From Shewanella abyssi (GTDB lineage: Bacteria; Pseudomonadota; Gammaproteobacteria; Enterobacterales; Shewanellaceae), in assembly GCF_023284025.1 (NCBI RefSeq), contig NZ_JAKIKR010000025.1:1-64000 (forward strand): a stretch of 64,000 nucleotides of DNA, in the 5' to 3' direction. Made by a program: the position numbers and the translations under genes. Positions 7,565-16,872 of this stretch are shown one piece after another. The notes beneath the pieces were generated by a model that was given only the letters and a program-made list of their open reading frames with translations, searched no databases and was not told the origin of the DNA. Position 1 is the stretch's first letter, and each line of letters starts with the position of its first letter.

Positions 7565-8119
7565 ATGGAATTTGCGAACATGTATACAGACAACAGCAGT
7601 AAACAAGGTGAACAGGTTAGTCATTTGAATGGCGCTTTACGCCAGTTCGCGCAGGATGAGAACTTAAAAGAGGTCGCACAGGCTGCTGAATTTTATCGTC
7701 CTCAAATGTTACGCAATAAGCTGTGTTTGGAACAACCGCACCAACTCTCAGTTCACGAACTCGTTAACATCAGTAAAGCCAGTAATAACCGCTGCATTGT
7801 TGATGGCATTCTGCTTGAACTCAATTGTGCTCCTTCGGTCAATTTGGGCGACTTAGCGAATGCAGACCAAACCCCGCTGACTGATCGCGCTCTTGATATA
7901 TCTGCAAACACCGCGCAACTCGGCGCACTTGCACTCGATGTTAAAACCACTAAGCGTGTCACTGAACGTATGCGTCACGAAACCCTAAAACGCGCGTCCT
8001 ATGTGATGGCCGAACTCGCCATTTTTGTGCATGACGTTGAGCAAAAATTTCAAGCTATCCCTGTTCTAACAGTCGCTAGCGATGCTCTACAAGCAATGCC
8101 TATGCCTGGTCTGATGTAA
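7565..8119 (+). CDS. Phage CII-like regulatory protein
   Basis: 184 residues, helical, with a helix-turn-helix-like middle (LSVHELVNISKASNNRCIVD, about residues 60-79) and a long C-terminal helix. It resembles the CII/CP76 family of P2-like phages, which activates establishment of repressor synthesis. It follows cox by 52 bp in the early rightward operon, the expected location. A second ATG five codons in (7580) is an alternative start. Function is family-level inference. Confidence 0.7.
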   Translation: MEFANMYTDNSSKQGEQVSHLNGALRQFAQDENLKEVAQAAEFYRPQMLRNKLCLEQPHQLSVHELVNISKASNNRCIVDGILLELNCAPSVNLGDLANADQTPLTDRALDISANTAQLGALALDVKTTKRVTERMRHETLKRASYVMAELAIFVHDVEQKFQAIPVLTVASDALQAMPMPGLM

Positions 8120-8148
8120 CTCATTTTTTCACTTAAAAAGGTTAAGCA

Positions 8149-8628
8149 ATGAATACAGTAACAAAGCCACTCGTCAGTCAATTGGCTCATGCAGCCAACG
8201 AACACATACAAAGCAGCGATGCTCACGCAAACGCGATTTACGCAGTGCGCCAAATGCTAGGTAAAAGCAGTGCAGCAAGCCGTTTTGACAAGTTGCCAGC
8301 ACAACAACGCGCAATGATTTTGATTACGGCTCGACTAAAACCGAGTGAGTACATCAACAAACCACTTTTGAGTATGTCGCCTTCTGATTGTGATGCGGTT
8401 CGTTTAGCCATAATCGGCCTCACTGACTTAGCAAAAACCTTTAGCTGTGTGCCTTTGGCCCGTGACCGCTTTATAACACCGCGCAAACCAAAGTCGGTTA
8501 AGCAAATCGGTGTGCAGCGTAATGCAATTGAAGATGAATTGAGCCGTGATCTAAAAGATATTAACGCGCTGGCGGCAGAGTTGGCGCTGGAAGTCGAGAG
8601 GGCAAATCAATGTTCAGTAAAACAGTAA
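8149..8628 (+). CDS. Early prophage protein, unknown
   Basis: 159 residues, helical, no signal peptide or membrane segment. It begins at an ATG preceded by AAAAAGGTTAAGCA, 29 bp after the CII-like gene, and belongs to the early operon that leads to the replication gene. No domain recognised. Equivalent small genes between cII and the replication initiator are common in K139/HP1-like phages and mostly uncharacterised. Confidence 0.7.
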   Translation: MNTVTKPLVSQLAHAANEHIQSSDAHANAIYAVRQMLGKSSAASRFDKLPAQQRAMILITARLKPSEYINKPLLSMSPSDCDAVRLAIIGLTDLAKTFSCVPLARDRFITPRKPKSVKQIGVQRNAIEDELSRDLKDINALAAELALEVERANQCSVKQ

Positions 8629-8702
8629 ATCGTAGAAAGCAAAAAGCCACTTTCGCTGTAACGAAAATGGCTCAAGTCAAATCAACTATCAAAGGCATCA
8701 AT

Positions 8703-8948
8703 ATGACAGAGCTAAATATAACAGACCAATGTTTAACAGTCGAGCAAGCAATAACACAAGAAGCAAACCGCGTTATTGCTTCACTTTTCTTTAGCACCCC
8801 AGCCGACAAAGACATGGTTGAAGCGGCACTTGAATCAATCAAAGCCATCGCTGATGTGGCCTGCCCACAAGTTGCAAAGACCATTCACATTCGTTTGGTT
8901 GCCATTCGTAACGGTATTCACGTCAACCAAATACAACTGGTGGCCTGA
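8703..8948 (+). CDS. Early prophage small protein, unknown
   Basis: 81 residues if translation starts at the ATG giving MTELNITDQ. The frame is open upstream to 8610, overlapping the preceding gene, but the upstream codons give a basic low-complexity segment and the internal start leaves the folded helical part intact. No family recognised. In the early operon. Confidence 0.6.
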   Translation: MTELNITDQCLTVEQAITQEANRVIASLFFSTPADKDMVEAALESIKAIADVACPQVAKTIHIRLVAIRNGIHVNQIQLVA

Positions 8949-8950
8949 TT

Positions 8951-9187
8951 ATGAAAACACGTGATATTGAACCCACTGAAATTGAAGTGATGAGTGTCTT
9001 TGTGATCACTTGTTTTATGTGCAGTGAAAAACATTACGTCTCGCTAGTCAAGAGTGTCTCTGAGGCGATTCAATCAGCGAGTAAAGAGGGGTGGCACGGC
9101 TACGAAACTGACGATGAAACATGTTCTACAGCTTGCCCTAAATGTATAAAAGAAGCTCGAGAGAACGAAACCTGGTATGCAGCATGA
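8951..9187 (+). CDS. Small Cys-rich early protein
   Basis: 78 residues with CFMC near residue 20 and, in the C-terminal third, two more cysteines as CPKC, forming a likely four-cysteine zinc site. It begins two bases after the previous stop, and its own stop overlaps the next ATG (ATGA), so translation is coupled. A zinc-ribbon protein of unknown role in the early operon. Confidence 0.65.
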   Translation: MKTRDIEPTEIEVMSVFVITCFMCSEKHYVSLVKSVSEAIQSASKEGWHGYETDDETCSTACPKCIKEARENETWYAA

Positions 9188-9762
9188 GCAGCACTCACGG
9201 AAATGTAAGAGCAAACGAACTTTACCCTACACCCGACAATGTGGTTGATGCACTCATGGCACAGCTGGTATTGCGCCCAGATGATAAATTCTTAGAACCT
9301 TGTCGTGGTACAGATGCTGTTTATAACAAAGTGGCATTGCCTGATTCGCAAAAAAGCTGGGCAGAACTTGACCGTGGGGTTAACTACCTCACTACTGCAT
9401 TTGCACAGCAAGATGTGATCATTACCAATCCGCCGTTCTCACTTACTGTTGATTTTCTGACTAAGTCATTAAGTGAGTTGGCGCCAGACGGTACGCTGGC
9501 CTATTTGCAACGGGTTAATTTTCTCGGCAGTAAATTGCGAGTGCCGTTTTGGGCTGAGGTTGGTTTCCCGAATAAAACACCCATCATAGTGCCACGTCCT
9601 CGCTTTGTCGGTGGTGGCAGTGATTCGTGTGAATACAGTTGGTTTATTTGGGATAGAGGCAATCGTTTCCCGAATATGCCACAAGGATTAAGCCATATCA
9701 TTAGCGCGGATCCTGTTAAGCAACCTAAAGCGAAAAAGTTAAACGTTAAAAAGGCTGCTTAA
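9184..9762 (+). CDS. Putative DNA N6-adenine methyltransferase
   Basis: 192 residues. Visible motifs are ELYPTPDNVVDAL, a glycine-poor motif I at FLEPCRGTDAVY that would bind S-adenosylmethionine, and the catalytic ITNPPFS (motif IV, NPPF type), typical of gamma-class adenine methyltransferases. There is no recognisable target-recognition domain, and the protein is short for the family. The start at the ATGA overlap with the upstream gene is preferred to the upstream in-frame start at 9142. Phage-encoded methylases protect phage DNA from host restriction or tune replication. The next ORF starts at the last base of its stop. Confidence 0.75.
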   Translation: MSSTHGNVRANELYPTPDNVVDALMAQLVLRPDDKFLEPCRGTDAVYNKVALPDSQKSWAELDRGVNYLTTAFAQQDVIITNPPFSLTVDFLTKSLSELAPDGTLAYLQRVNFLGSKLRVPFWAEVGFPNKTPIIVPRPRFVGGGSDSCEYSWFIWDRGNRFPNMPQGLSHIISADPVKQPKAKKLNVKKAA

Positions 9763-12257
9763 TGGACCTCCAGCAAATCGAACGCAAAGCGGGGATTAAT
9801 CTCTCCGCTATTTTTTCGGCTCCGCATCAGCAAGAAGATCTCAAGTGGGCGCAAAAACAACTCGATGGCTTGCCCGATGGTGTTGCTGCGAGCTTGTTTA
9901 AAGAGTACGTACGCAAACATAAAAAATACAGCCGTAGCAGTAGTGCCAACATTTGGCTGCGTAACCGCATTAAATCCACCCGCGCCATGCTGCGTCAATT
10001 CCCGCTGCCGTTGTGGCATATCAATACCGAAGTTCGCCGCGCTGCGGTTGCGCAAGAGTGGGCAAATCGCTGCGCCAGTATTTTAAATAATATGACTTAT
10101 GGCGGTACACAAGTTGACGCGGTTGAACTGCTCAAGGCGGTAAAGCAACCTGCTGATCAATGGGGCTTTAGTCCAGTGTTGCCAAGCCTTATCGGGTACG
10201 AACAGCGCAAAGCCAGTGGCGAGTTAGACGAAGATCCAACCTTATACAACATTATCGCGGGCGCGCTAGCCCGTTTAGTCGATGATGCTTGGTGGCTACG
10301 TAAACTCGAAAAATCATTTCGGCAATACAAAGAGCACGCCGCGATTATCACGGGCAAAGTGCGTGCAGGGGTGTCGCCATACGCCAGCGTTCACGCACTT
10401 AAAGAATATCAAAACCGTAAAAAAGCCGCCGAAAGATGGCTTAACGAAATGACTGTGGTTAACGATAATCTTGGTCTTGAAATCAGTTTAGCTGATGCCG
10501 TTGCCGCATCAGTGTCAAACCCCACAGTTCGCCGCGCAGAATTAATGGTGCGTATACGTGGCTTTGAAGAGCTCGCTAACGAGCAAGGCATGATGGGAGG
10601 CTTCTTTACCGTTACTGCGCCCAGTTGTTATCACAGTTACATGAAAAGTAAAAAGGGACCTACTTACTCAAACAAGCGTTATTTGGGGGCAAACCCTAAA
10701 GACACCCAAGCCTATTTATGCAAAGAGTGGGCAAAAGTGCGGAGTAAGCTAGCACGATTGGATTTGCCTTTATTTGGCTTTCGTGTGGTTGAACCGCATC
10801 ACGATGCCACGCCGCATTGGCACATGTTGCTGTTCTTCAAGCCAGAGCACGAACAAGCGATCAGGTTTGTTATGGCTGATTACTTTACTCGCGCCAACCG
10901 TGATGAATTAAAAACCACCAACCGTGATTTTGACGAATGGGGTTTAACCCTTGATACATCAATCAATATGCCGATGCGCAGTATCTTCAAGAAAGCGCTA
11001 ATCGCAGAAGCAAAAGCGCTAAATCATAATGATGAAAATCAGCATGCTTTTCTATTGACTCACATCGATAACGTGAAACAGCAGTACCGCACTAGATTAG
11101 AAAGTACCTTTAAAAAAATATCCCCGCGCTTTGACTACAAAGTGATTGACCCAAACCAAGGCAGTGCCACTGGCTACATCGCCAAGTACATCGCTAAGAA
11201 TATCGACGGGCTTAATGTTGATGATGATTTAGAAGCAGAAAGCAGCGGCAAACATGGCGCAATGGGCGTAGCCACTTGGGCGAGTGACTGGAACATTCGC
11301 CAGTTTCAGCAAATCGGTGGCCCCGCCGTTACCGTATGGCGTGAACTGCGGCGTTTACGTGAAAGCATCGACTATGACGACATATTAGAGCTGGCTCGAA
11401 AAGCATCAGACGGTAACAGCTCTAACAACTGGAAACGCTACATCGATGTAATGGGCGGCACTTTTTGTAAACGTGCGGATCGTCCTATTCAGCTTTCAAA
11501 AGTGACCAATCCAGAGGCCAATCTATACGGCGAAGATATCACCAAAATCATGGGTGTTATGTCCATGAACAACGCAGTACAAACCCGCTTTGAGGGCTGG
11601 GAGATACGCCCGCAAGGCCAAAGCAAACCCACTGTGGCGAGTGCAAACCCCGTTTTTGATGTGGCTGTTGATTTGTCTTTTGACTCTTCTTTGAAAAGTG
11701 GCGACAGCCGCGCACCTTGGAGTTCTGACAATAACTGTACGCGGTCGATCAAAACAGCAAATTCGATCGCGAAAATACCATTAAAGGATCGTCAATTAAT
11801 CAAGGAGGCCAAAAAACTCGGACTCGACAGCGATTCACTTAAACGCCTACGTGCGGGTGCTGTAATTGATGTTGTTGATCCCGTCGATAGTGATGCTCAT
11901 AAATATGTACGCTTGCGTGATGGCATGTTGATTGTCAGTAAACAGTTGCCCAGCGGGCATCACAAGGCTGATAACGATTGGCGCGATAGCGCATTAGAGA
12001 GTCAGTTCGATGCTATTGAGCGTCAGCGCTTAAAAGTGATTGATGCGCAGCTGCGCGAACAAGCGTGGCGATTGCTCGATACCGGTTCAGATGTAGAAAA
12101 TTGGATAAGCAGCAAAACACCCGATATGGCCAAACGCGCACTTGAACAATTGCGCCAGGTACTCGACACCCAAAAAGCCGAGCAGTGGGCGAGTTCATCT
12201 ACTTATCACGATAACAAAAACACTGAACAGTCAGAGGATGAAAATGAACCTTTCTAA
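9762..12257 (+). CDS. Phage replication initiator (P2 gpA/HUH type)
   Basis: 831 residues, somewhat longer than P2 gpA. It nicks the origin and starts rolling-circle replication. The HUH metal-binding motif HWHMLLFF lies near residue 352 and the paired catalytic tyrosines occur in YIAKYIAKN near residues 471 and 475, the two-tyrosine pattern of P2/phiX174-type initiators. The ori of P2-like phages lies inside this gene; no site could be fixed here by eye. Start ATG overlaps the stop of the methyltransferase gene by one base. Confidence 0.93.
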   Translation: MDLQQIERKAGINLSAIFSAPHQQEDLKWAQKQLDGLPDGVAASLFKEYVRKHKKYSRSSSANIWLRNRIKSTRAMLRQFPLPLWHINTEVRRAAVAQEWANRCASILNNMTYGGTQVDAVELLKAVKQPADQWGFSPVLPSLIGYEQRKASGELDEDPTLYNIIAGALARLVDDAWWLRKLEKSFRQYKEHAAIITGKVRAGVSPYASVHALKEYQNRKKAAERWLNEMTVVNDNLGLEISLADAVAASVSNPTVRRAELMVRIRGFEELANEQGMMGGFFTVTAPSCYHSYMKSKKGPTYSNKRYLGANPKDTQAYLCKEWAKVRSKLARLDLPLFGFRVVEPHHDATPHWHMLLFFKPEHEQAIRFVMADYFTRANRDELKTTNRDFDEWGLTLDTSINMPMRSIFKKALIAEAKALNHNDENQHAFLLTHIDNVKQQYRTRLESTFKKISPRFDYKVIDPNQGSATGYIAKYIAKNIDGLNVDDDLEAESSGKHGAMGVATWASDWNIRQFQQIGGPAVTVWRELRRLRESIDYDDILELARKASDGNSSNNWKRYIDVMGGTFCKRADRPIQLSKVTNPEANLYGEDITKIMGVMSMNNAVQTRFEGWEIRPQGQSKPTVASANPVFDVAVDLSFDSSLKSGDSRAPWSSDNNCTRSIKTANSIAKIPLKDRQLIKEAKKLGLDSDSLKRLRAGAVIDVVDPVDSDAHKYVRLRDGMLIVSKQLPSGHHKADNDWRDSALESQFDAIERQRLKVIDAQLREQAWRLLDTGSDVENWISSKTPDMAKRALEQLRQVLDTQKAEQWASSSTYHDNKNTEQSEDENEPF

Positions 12258-12477
12258 TTTAATGACTGCTAGCGAACGCCAGCACCTTAACGCATTAAAC
12301 GCAAAAAAGGGCGAGTGCTTAGAACGTTATCAGCGTTGCAAAACGCAATTAAAGCAATGTAACCGTGACGGCGTAAAGCAATGGCTCGCACGTTTACCAG
12401 AGGTTGAGCGCGAACAGTGCCGCACAGTACTCAATGGTTTAGTCAAACAACGCGCCGCCAAGCGCCAACAGGGGTAA
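12244..12477 (+). CDS. Small basic helical protein, unknown
   Basis: 77 residues, two charged helices, overlapping the end of the replication gene by 14 bp, which suggests coupled translation. No family recognised. The reading frame extends upstream inside the replication gene, but the internal ATG is the natural start. Confidence 0.6.
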   Translation: MNLSNLMTASERQHLNALNAKKGECLERYQRCKTQLKQCNRDGVKQWLARLPEVEREQCRTVLNGLVKQRAAKRQQG

Positions 12478-12482
12478 AGAAT

Positions 12483-13907
12483 ATGTTTAGAGGTGATAAT
12501 CAGTTTTCATTCAACTTAGACCAACATGAGTTAGTGATAGATAATTTTGCAGGCGGTGGCGGTGCTTCTACAGGTATTGAAATCGCTATTGGTCGACCTG
12601 TGGATGATGCTATCAATCATGATCCTGCGGCGCTAGCGATGCACAAAACTAATCACCCATTAACCAATCATCATTGCGAATCGGTATGGGATGTTAACCC
12701 TGTTGAACTGTGTGCTGGTCGGCCTGTTGGTCTTGCATGGTTTAGCCCAGACTGTAAGCACTTTTCAAAAGCAGCAGGTGGCAAACCTCTCGAAAAGAAA
12801 ATCCGTGGTTTGGCATGGGTAGCAATGCGTTGGGCTGCTATGGTTCGCCCGCGTATTATTATGCTCGAAAATGTTGAAGAGTTTGTTTCTTGGGGTCCGT
12901 TAGTTGATGGTAAGCCTTGCCAAAAGCGCAAAGGTAAAACCTTCAACAGTTTTGTACACCAATTACGCCAGCATGGTTATAAAGTCGAGTGGAAGCAATT
13001 AATCGCCAGTGACTATGGTTGCCCGACCATTCGTAAACGCTTCTTTCTTGTTGCTCGTTGTGACGGCCAGCCAATCACGTGGCCAGCACCTACACATGGT
13101 AATCCAGAAAAGCAGCCAGTTAATGGTCCACAATTAAAACCGTGGAAAACAGCCGCAGACATTATTGATTGGTCAATTCCTTGCAAGTCAATTTTTAACA
13201 GGAAGAAACCACTCGTAGATAAAAGTTTAGCCAGAATATTTAAAGGCATTGTTAAGTTTGTTGTAGACAACCCCAAGCCATTTATCGCGCCTAGTTCAGC
13301 CACAATCGTTCCTTTTATCACTGAATATGCTAATGCAAGCAGCCAACGGAATATGGCAGCAAATGAGCCGTTAAGAACCATTTGCGCTCAAGTTAAAGGT
13401 GGTCACTTCGCACTTGTTACGCCAAAGCTTGAAAAAGTGACAGATTTAAACAGCGAACAGCAAGCGTTAATCGCTAGCTTTATGGTTAAGTATCGTGGGA
13501 CAAATGTTGGTTTCCCTGCGAATGAACCTATGCATACGGTAACCGCTGGCGGTAATCATATTGGTGAGGTTCGCTGTTTTTTAGTTAAGTATTACGGCAC
13601 AGGTGTGGGGCAAGATCTTAACCAACCATTGCACACCATTAGAACAGGTGATTGCTTTGGTTTAGTCATGGTTAAAGGGGATCTTTATCAAATTGTAGAT
13701 ATTGGCCTTAGAATGCTAGAACCCCACGAATTGTTTGCTGCTCAGTCGTTCCCGAGTGATTACATTATTGACGTTGATCATACAGGTCAGAAATATTCAA
13801 AAGCTAAACAGGTCGCTAGGTGCGGCAACTCGGTACCACCTTTGTTAGCTGCTGCGTTAGTAAGTAGTAATTACCAGGTACCCGATGCAATCGAAAAGGT
13901 GGCTTAA
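12483..13907 (+). CDS. DNA cytosine-5 methyltransferase
   Basis: 474 residues. Conserved blocks in order: motif I NFAGGGGASTG (about 21-31), motif IV SPDCKHFSKA with catalytic Cys near residue 90, motif VI LENVEEF (about 127-133), motif VIII IRKRFFLVA (about 180-188) and motif X RCGNSVPP (about 445-452). The motif IV proline-cysteine context is PDC rather than the usual PPC/PC. It probably methylates phage DNA against host restriction. No cognate restriction gene is adjacent, so it is a solitary methylase. Start after GGGGTAAAGA; the frame is open upstream but uninformative. Confidence 0.93.
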   Translation: MFRGDNQFSFNLDQHELVIDNFAGGGGASTGIEIAIGRPVDDAINHDPAALAMHKTNHPLTNHHCESVWDVNPVELCAGRPVGLAWFSPDCKHFSKAAGGKPLEKKIRGLAWVAMRWAAMVRPRIIMLENVEEFVSWGPLVDGKPCQKRKGKTFNSFVHQLRQHGYKVEWKQLIASDYGCPTIRKRFFLVARCDGQPITWPAPTHGNPEKQPVNGPQLKPWKTAADIIDWSIPCKSIFNRKKPLVDKSLARIFKGIVKFVVDNPKPFIAPSSATIVPFITEYANASSQRNMAANEPLRTICAQVKGGHFALVTPKLEKVTDLNSEQQALIASFMVKYRGTNVGFPANEPMHTVTAGGNHIGEVRCFLVKYYGTGVGQDLNQPLHTIRTGDCFGLVMVKGDLYQIVDIGLRMLEPHELFAAQSFPSDYIIDVDHTGQKYSKAKQVARCGNSVPPLLAAALVSSNYQVPDAIEKVA

Positions 13908-14218
13908 TGCAAATATTAGTTCAAGGCCATGAAACGAGTGAAAGTATTGCAGTGCTGCTTAAACTCACTCGTATCAACAGCAAAAATAAAATAGATGCGT
14001 TAACTGCGCACTTGGTCGATGGCCTGCCACCCAATCGGGCTTATTGGCGTTATCAGGTTTCGCAGCAACATTTTAGTGAGGCCCTAGCCAAATTAAATGC
14101 CACGGCGGATCTTGCTCTGCAGTTTCAAGAGCAAAAAAAGCAGCTAAATAATAAAAATATCAAAATTTGCGGCTATCAACCTACAGATCGATTAACGTCA
14201 CCACCTGGCGATGATTAG
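13907..14218 (+). CDS. PapB-like small regulator (tentative)
   Basis: 103 residues. Residues about 35-65 (LVDGLPPNRAYWRYQVSQQH) have the helix-turn-helix pattern seen in PapB/FaeA-like regulators that several prophages carry. The ATG overlaps the methyltransferase stop by one base, so it is coupled to it. Its target is unknown; it could regulate the methylase operon or the late switch. Followed directly by a strong terminator. The family assignment is a weak resemblance. Confidence 0.5.
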   Translation: MQILVQGHETSESIAVLLKLTRINSKNKIDALTAHLVDGLPPNRAYWRYQVSQQHFSEALAKLNATADLALQFQEQKKQLNNKNIKICGYQPTDRLTSPPGDD

Positions 14219-14246
14219 TCATTCAGTAAGTATTTAGTAATCACTT

Positions 14247-14296
14247 AAAAAACAGAAATTAACACGGTTTAACTAGTGTTAATTTTACTGTTTTTT
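14247..14296. terminator. Bidirectional terminator after early operon
   Basis: AAAAAACAG, ATTAACAC, a short loop, then GTGTTAAT and CTGTTTTTT form a long imperfect stem with A/T tracts on both sides, 28 bp after the last early gene. Confidence 0.75.
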
Positions 14297-14745
14297 ACGT
14301 GGGAAGTGAGCATTCTCACTTTTCAACTTAGTAATCGACAATAGTCTATTTACAACAATATGTTACCACTTCCTTTAGTGTAAATGAGCAAGCTAAACGC
14401 GCAAGCGCACTATATAAATGTTTAGAAAGTATAGAGTTTTTCGCTTTTCTTACCCTTGACAAATGCTGTTGGGCGGCGTTAACCTTGGGCATCGAAGCAA
14501 GTCAGATTGTTGTTCATTTTACTGAGCTGTTGGTTTTGCAGCGTAGACGAATTGAGGCAAAAAAGAGACACATGAATGCATTTTTGTCGAAGTGCAAAGT
14601 TTTCAATGAAAACTCAGTTGCGCGTTTTTCAAAGCGTGTTTACACAGCTATTTTCAAATAGCGCAGCAGCTGGTTGCGCGATTTTTTATATGTGGATAAT
14701 AGATTAGGCACCGCAGTTGGTGTGCCAATTATGGAAAATTGAATT
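14297..14745. other. Gene-free stretch between early operon and ogr region
   Basis: No convincing ORF. A possible promoter TTGACA (about 14456) followed 17 bp later by a weak TTAACC is the only regulatory signal seen. The stretch has an inverted GC/AT-mixed region around 14640-14690 (GCGCAGCAGCTGGTTGCGCG) that can fold. Nothing else identified. Confidence 0.4.
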
Positions 14746-14967
14746 ATGACTGATGAATTTATGTTGTACGAAAAGATGGACATGCTAAATGGGTTGTTTG
14801 CAACATTACATACTGAGGCAGACAAGGTCGTGTGGCATGCCATGTTCGGAGACGTATTAGTGAGTTATGCAGTGCAATATAAGGATTTAACTATAGAAGG
14901 TTCAACTCCTGCTGCAGTTGCTGGCGTTGAGTTGGTGAAAGCGCACGAGCCAGCTCTGACACAATAG
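14746..14967 (+). CDS. Small prophage protein, unknown
   Basis: 73 residues, acidic, with no recognised domain. It converges with and overlaps ogr by 77 bp, so one of the two ends may be misjudged; ogr is the more certain. A start ATG with no strong Shine-Dalgarno (GAAAATTGAATT) lowers confidence. Confidence 0.45.
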   Translation: MTDEFMLYEKMDMLNGLFATLHTEADKVVWHAMFGDVLVSYAVQYKDLTIEGSTPAAVAGVELVKAHEPALTQ

Positions 14968-15142
14968 CACTAGACGTTCGTGAACTCGGACTTAGGGTGT
15001 GACTAAAGCTTAAATTGGTCACAAACGTGTGGCCGCACTCTGGGTCAGAGCATGAACAATACAGATCGGCATGGGCCAGACTCAGCCGATTTGTTTTACC
15101 TATTACTGCAACAGAACCACAGCCTGGACAAAGTACCCGCAT
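14891..15142 (-). CDS. ogr: Ogr/Delta-type late-gene activator
   Basis: 83 residues with the Ogr zinc-finger pattern at the N-terminus: CPGC at residues 5-8, then CSCSDPECGHTF (about 29-40), giving four cysteine ligands. P2 Ogr and satellite P4 Delta bind upstream of late promoters and recruit RNA polymerase through the alpha subunit. It should drive the divergent late operons that meet at 19662-19873. It is transcribed leftward from the 117-bp gap before the cargo gene. The C-terminal tail is longer and polar. Confidence 0.85.
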   Translation of the reverse strand: MRVLCPGCGSVAVIGKTNRLSLAHADLYCSCSDPECGHTFVTNLSFSHTLSPSSRTSSAIVSELARALSPTQRQQLQQELNLL

Positions 15143-15277
15143 TACAATCTCCCAATTGATTTAATCTGCTTAGCTTACGCTAAAGCACTGGGTTTTTGAA
15201 CAGTGATTCATTTCATGTAAATATGTGTATTATATGCAGTTCTTGTTTATGAAAACTCTTTGAGGCTGGAAACAGTT

Positions 15278-16807
15278 ATGTCACGCTTACTAATATTTCT
15301 TTTCATAATGTGCACAGTTGTCAGTGTGCCGGCTGTTTCCACGGATATTATTCCGCAAACACTAGATACTGAATTAGTGAACTCTTTGAATTCTCAGCAA
15401 TGGTTTGCTGAGCAAGTGATAATTTTGCAAAAGGAGGTTGCCGTACTGGATGCTAAATTGCAGCAAGAGTCAAAAAATATTGAATCATCCAATGAACTCA
15501 AAACTGATTTTGAGCAGTTAAAGTCAAAGCTTAACCTTTTAACTATGGAAGTTGAGTCCTCGACGATCTCAATCGATACGCGGATTGAGGATGTGAAGTT
15601 CTATACTAATGCATATGGGTTCGGGATAGGTGCTTTAACTATGGTACTAACTTTTTCTGCTATAGCACTTGGTATTATTGTGCGAACTAATGCTATTTCT
15701 GAGGCCAAGAATCAGGCGAGTAAGCAAATTGATGAATGGATTGCTGAAAAACAAAGTACTATTGTTAACGAAATTAAAATTGAAGTTGAAAAAGATGTGG
15801 GAATACTAATTAAAGGTGGTGAGGTACAGATAGATAAATATGTAAAGGAAATGGAAGTAAAAGTAGGTGAAGCTAAAGAATCTCACAGAGTTATATTAAA
15901 GCTTCAGGAATTCATTGAAACTAACTCTTCATCAGCCACAAAGAAAAACGATTCTGAAAAAATAAGTGAAGTACATGAAAATGGTGATGATAGTTTATCT
16001 TATAGTAATAACAGTGAAGAAATGATTAATTCAGCTATTCAACATTACAAAGATGGTGAGTTCAGAATAGCTATGGATTATGCTAATAAAGTATTTGGAA
16101 TAGAAAAATCTTTACTCTTAAATTCTAGTGAGCCAGTTTCTGAACTAAGAAGAGTCATTGTGACAGGTGCTCAGTTTGTTATGGCACTTTCTCACACGCG
16201 GATGGGTGATTATGAGGTTGCAATCGATATATTTACTGAAATTATAATTAAAAAGTCAGAGCCTAAAAGTTTAGAACAAGATGAAGAATTGTATTTAACA
16301 TCGCTGGTAGTTAATAGTATTTTATCTCGTGGTTTTTGTTATGGAAAACTAGGGAAGTTGGAGCTTTCTCGTGCAAGTTATCAAAGCCTTATTGATAAAT
16401 ATTCAACCAACGAATCATTAGAAATTTCAAGTCTTGTTAATAGTGCTTATGTTAATCTCATTGAGTTATATTTAAAACTTTATAGTCCACAAGTTTGTCT
16501 TGATAAAATTAGTGAAATTGAAAAAATTGAAAAAATGACTGGATGGGACAGAATAGTTATAATGTTTTTTAAATTCTTACTGGATGATATCAGTCTTGAT
16601 TTTCTAATTGCAGAAATGGATTTGTTATCAAATGACGAACTTGGCACTACGCAGTGGGAATTTGAATTAATAGAAGACTATTTAGGGGGGTTCGATGGTG
16701 AGAAATTATTACATGTAGGGTATGTGGTTGACTATATTGTTAACCATAACAATTTGTTAAAGTTGAAACAAGATATAGGTGAACTTGGTGTAGTCAGTAA
16801 TGGGTAA
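15278..16807 (+). CDS. Membrane-anchored TPR protein, prophage cargo
   Basis: 509 residues, no family recognised. Topology read from sequence: an N-terminal hydrophobic stretch (3-20) acting as signal peptide or anchor; a charged coiled coil (about 45-105) expected in the periplasm; a transmembrane helix (about 115-136, GFGIGALTMVLTFSAIALGI); a second long coiled coil (140-215); a Ser/Asn-rich linker; then repeated helical hairpins of TPR type (about 240-495, for example IQHYKDGEFRIAMDYANKVF). The gene is strikingly AT-rich compared with its neighbours, stands alone, and opposes both flanking transcription units at the ogr-portal junction, where P2-like phages carry defence or exclusion genes. 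A role in sensing or blocking incoming phage is inference. The upstream TTG at 15260 is an alternative start. Confidence 0.7.
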   Translation: MSRLLIFLFIMCTVVSVPAVSTDIIPQTLDTELVNSLNSQQWFAEQVIILQKEVAVLDAKLQQESKNIESSNELKTDFEQLKSKLNLLTMEVESSTISIDTRIEDVKFYTNAYGFGIGALTMVLTFSAIALGIIVRTNAISEAKNQASKQIDEWIAEKQSTIVNEIKIEVEKDVGILIKGGEVQIDKYVKEMEVKVGEAKESHRVILKLQEFIETNSSSATKKNDSEKISEVHENGDDSLSYSNNSEEMINSAIQHYKDGEFRIAMDYANKVFGIEKSLLLNSSEPVSELRRVIVTGAQFVMALSHTRMGDYEVAIDIFTEIIIKKSEPKSLEQDEELYLTSLVVNSILSRGFCYGKLGKLELSRASYQSLIDKYSTNESLEISSLVNSAYVNLIELYLKLYSPQVCLDKISEIEKIEKMTGWDRIVIMFFKFLLDDISLDFLIAEMDLLSNDELGTTQWEFELIEDYLGGFDGEKLLHVGYVVDYIVNHNNLLKLKQDIGELGVVSNG

Positions 16808-16872
16808 TGATTGTATATTGAGCTAAAGGAATAATGGCGAGATTATTCCTTTAGATTAGTATTACTTGGTTA

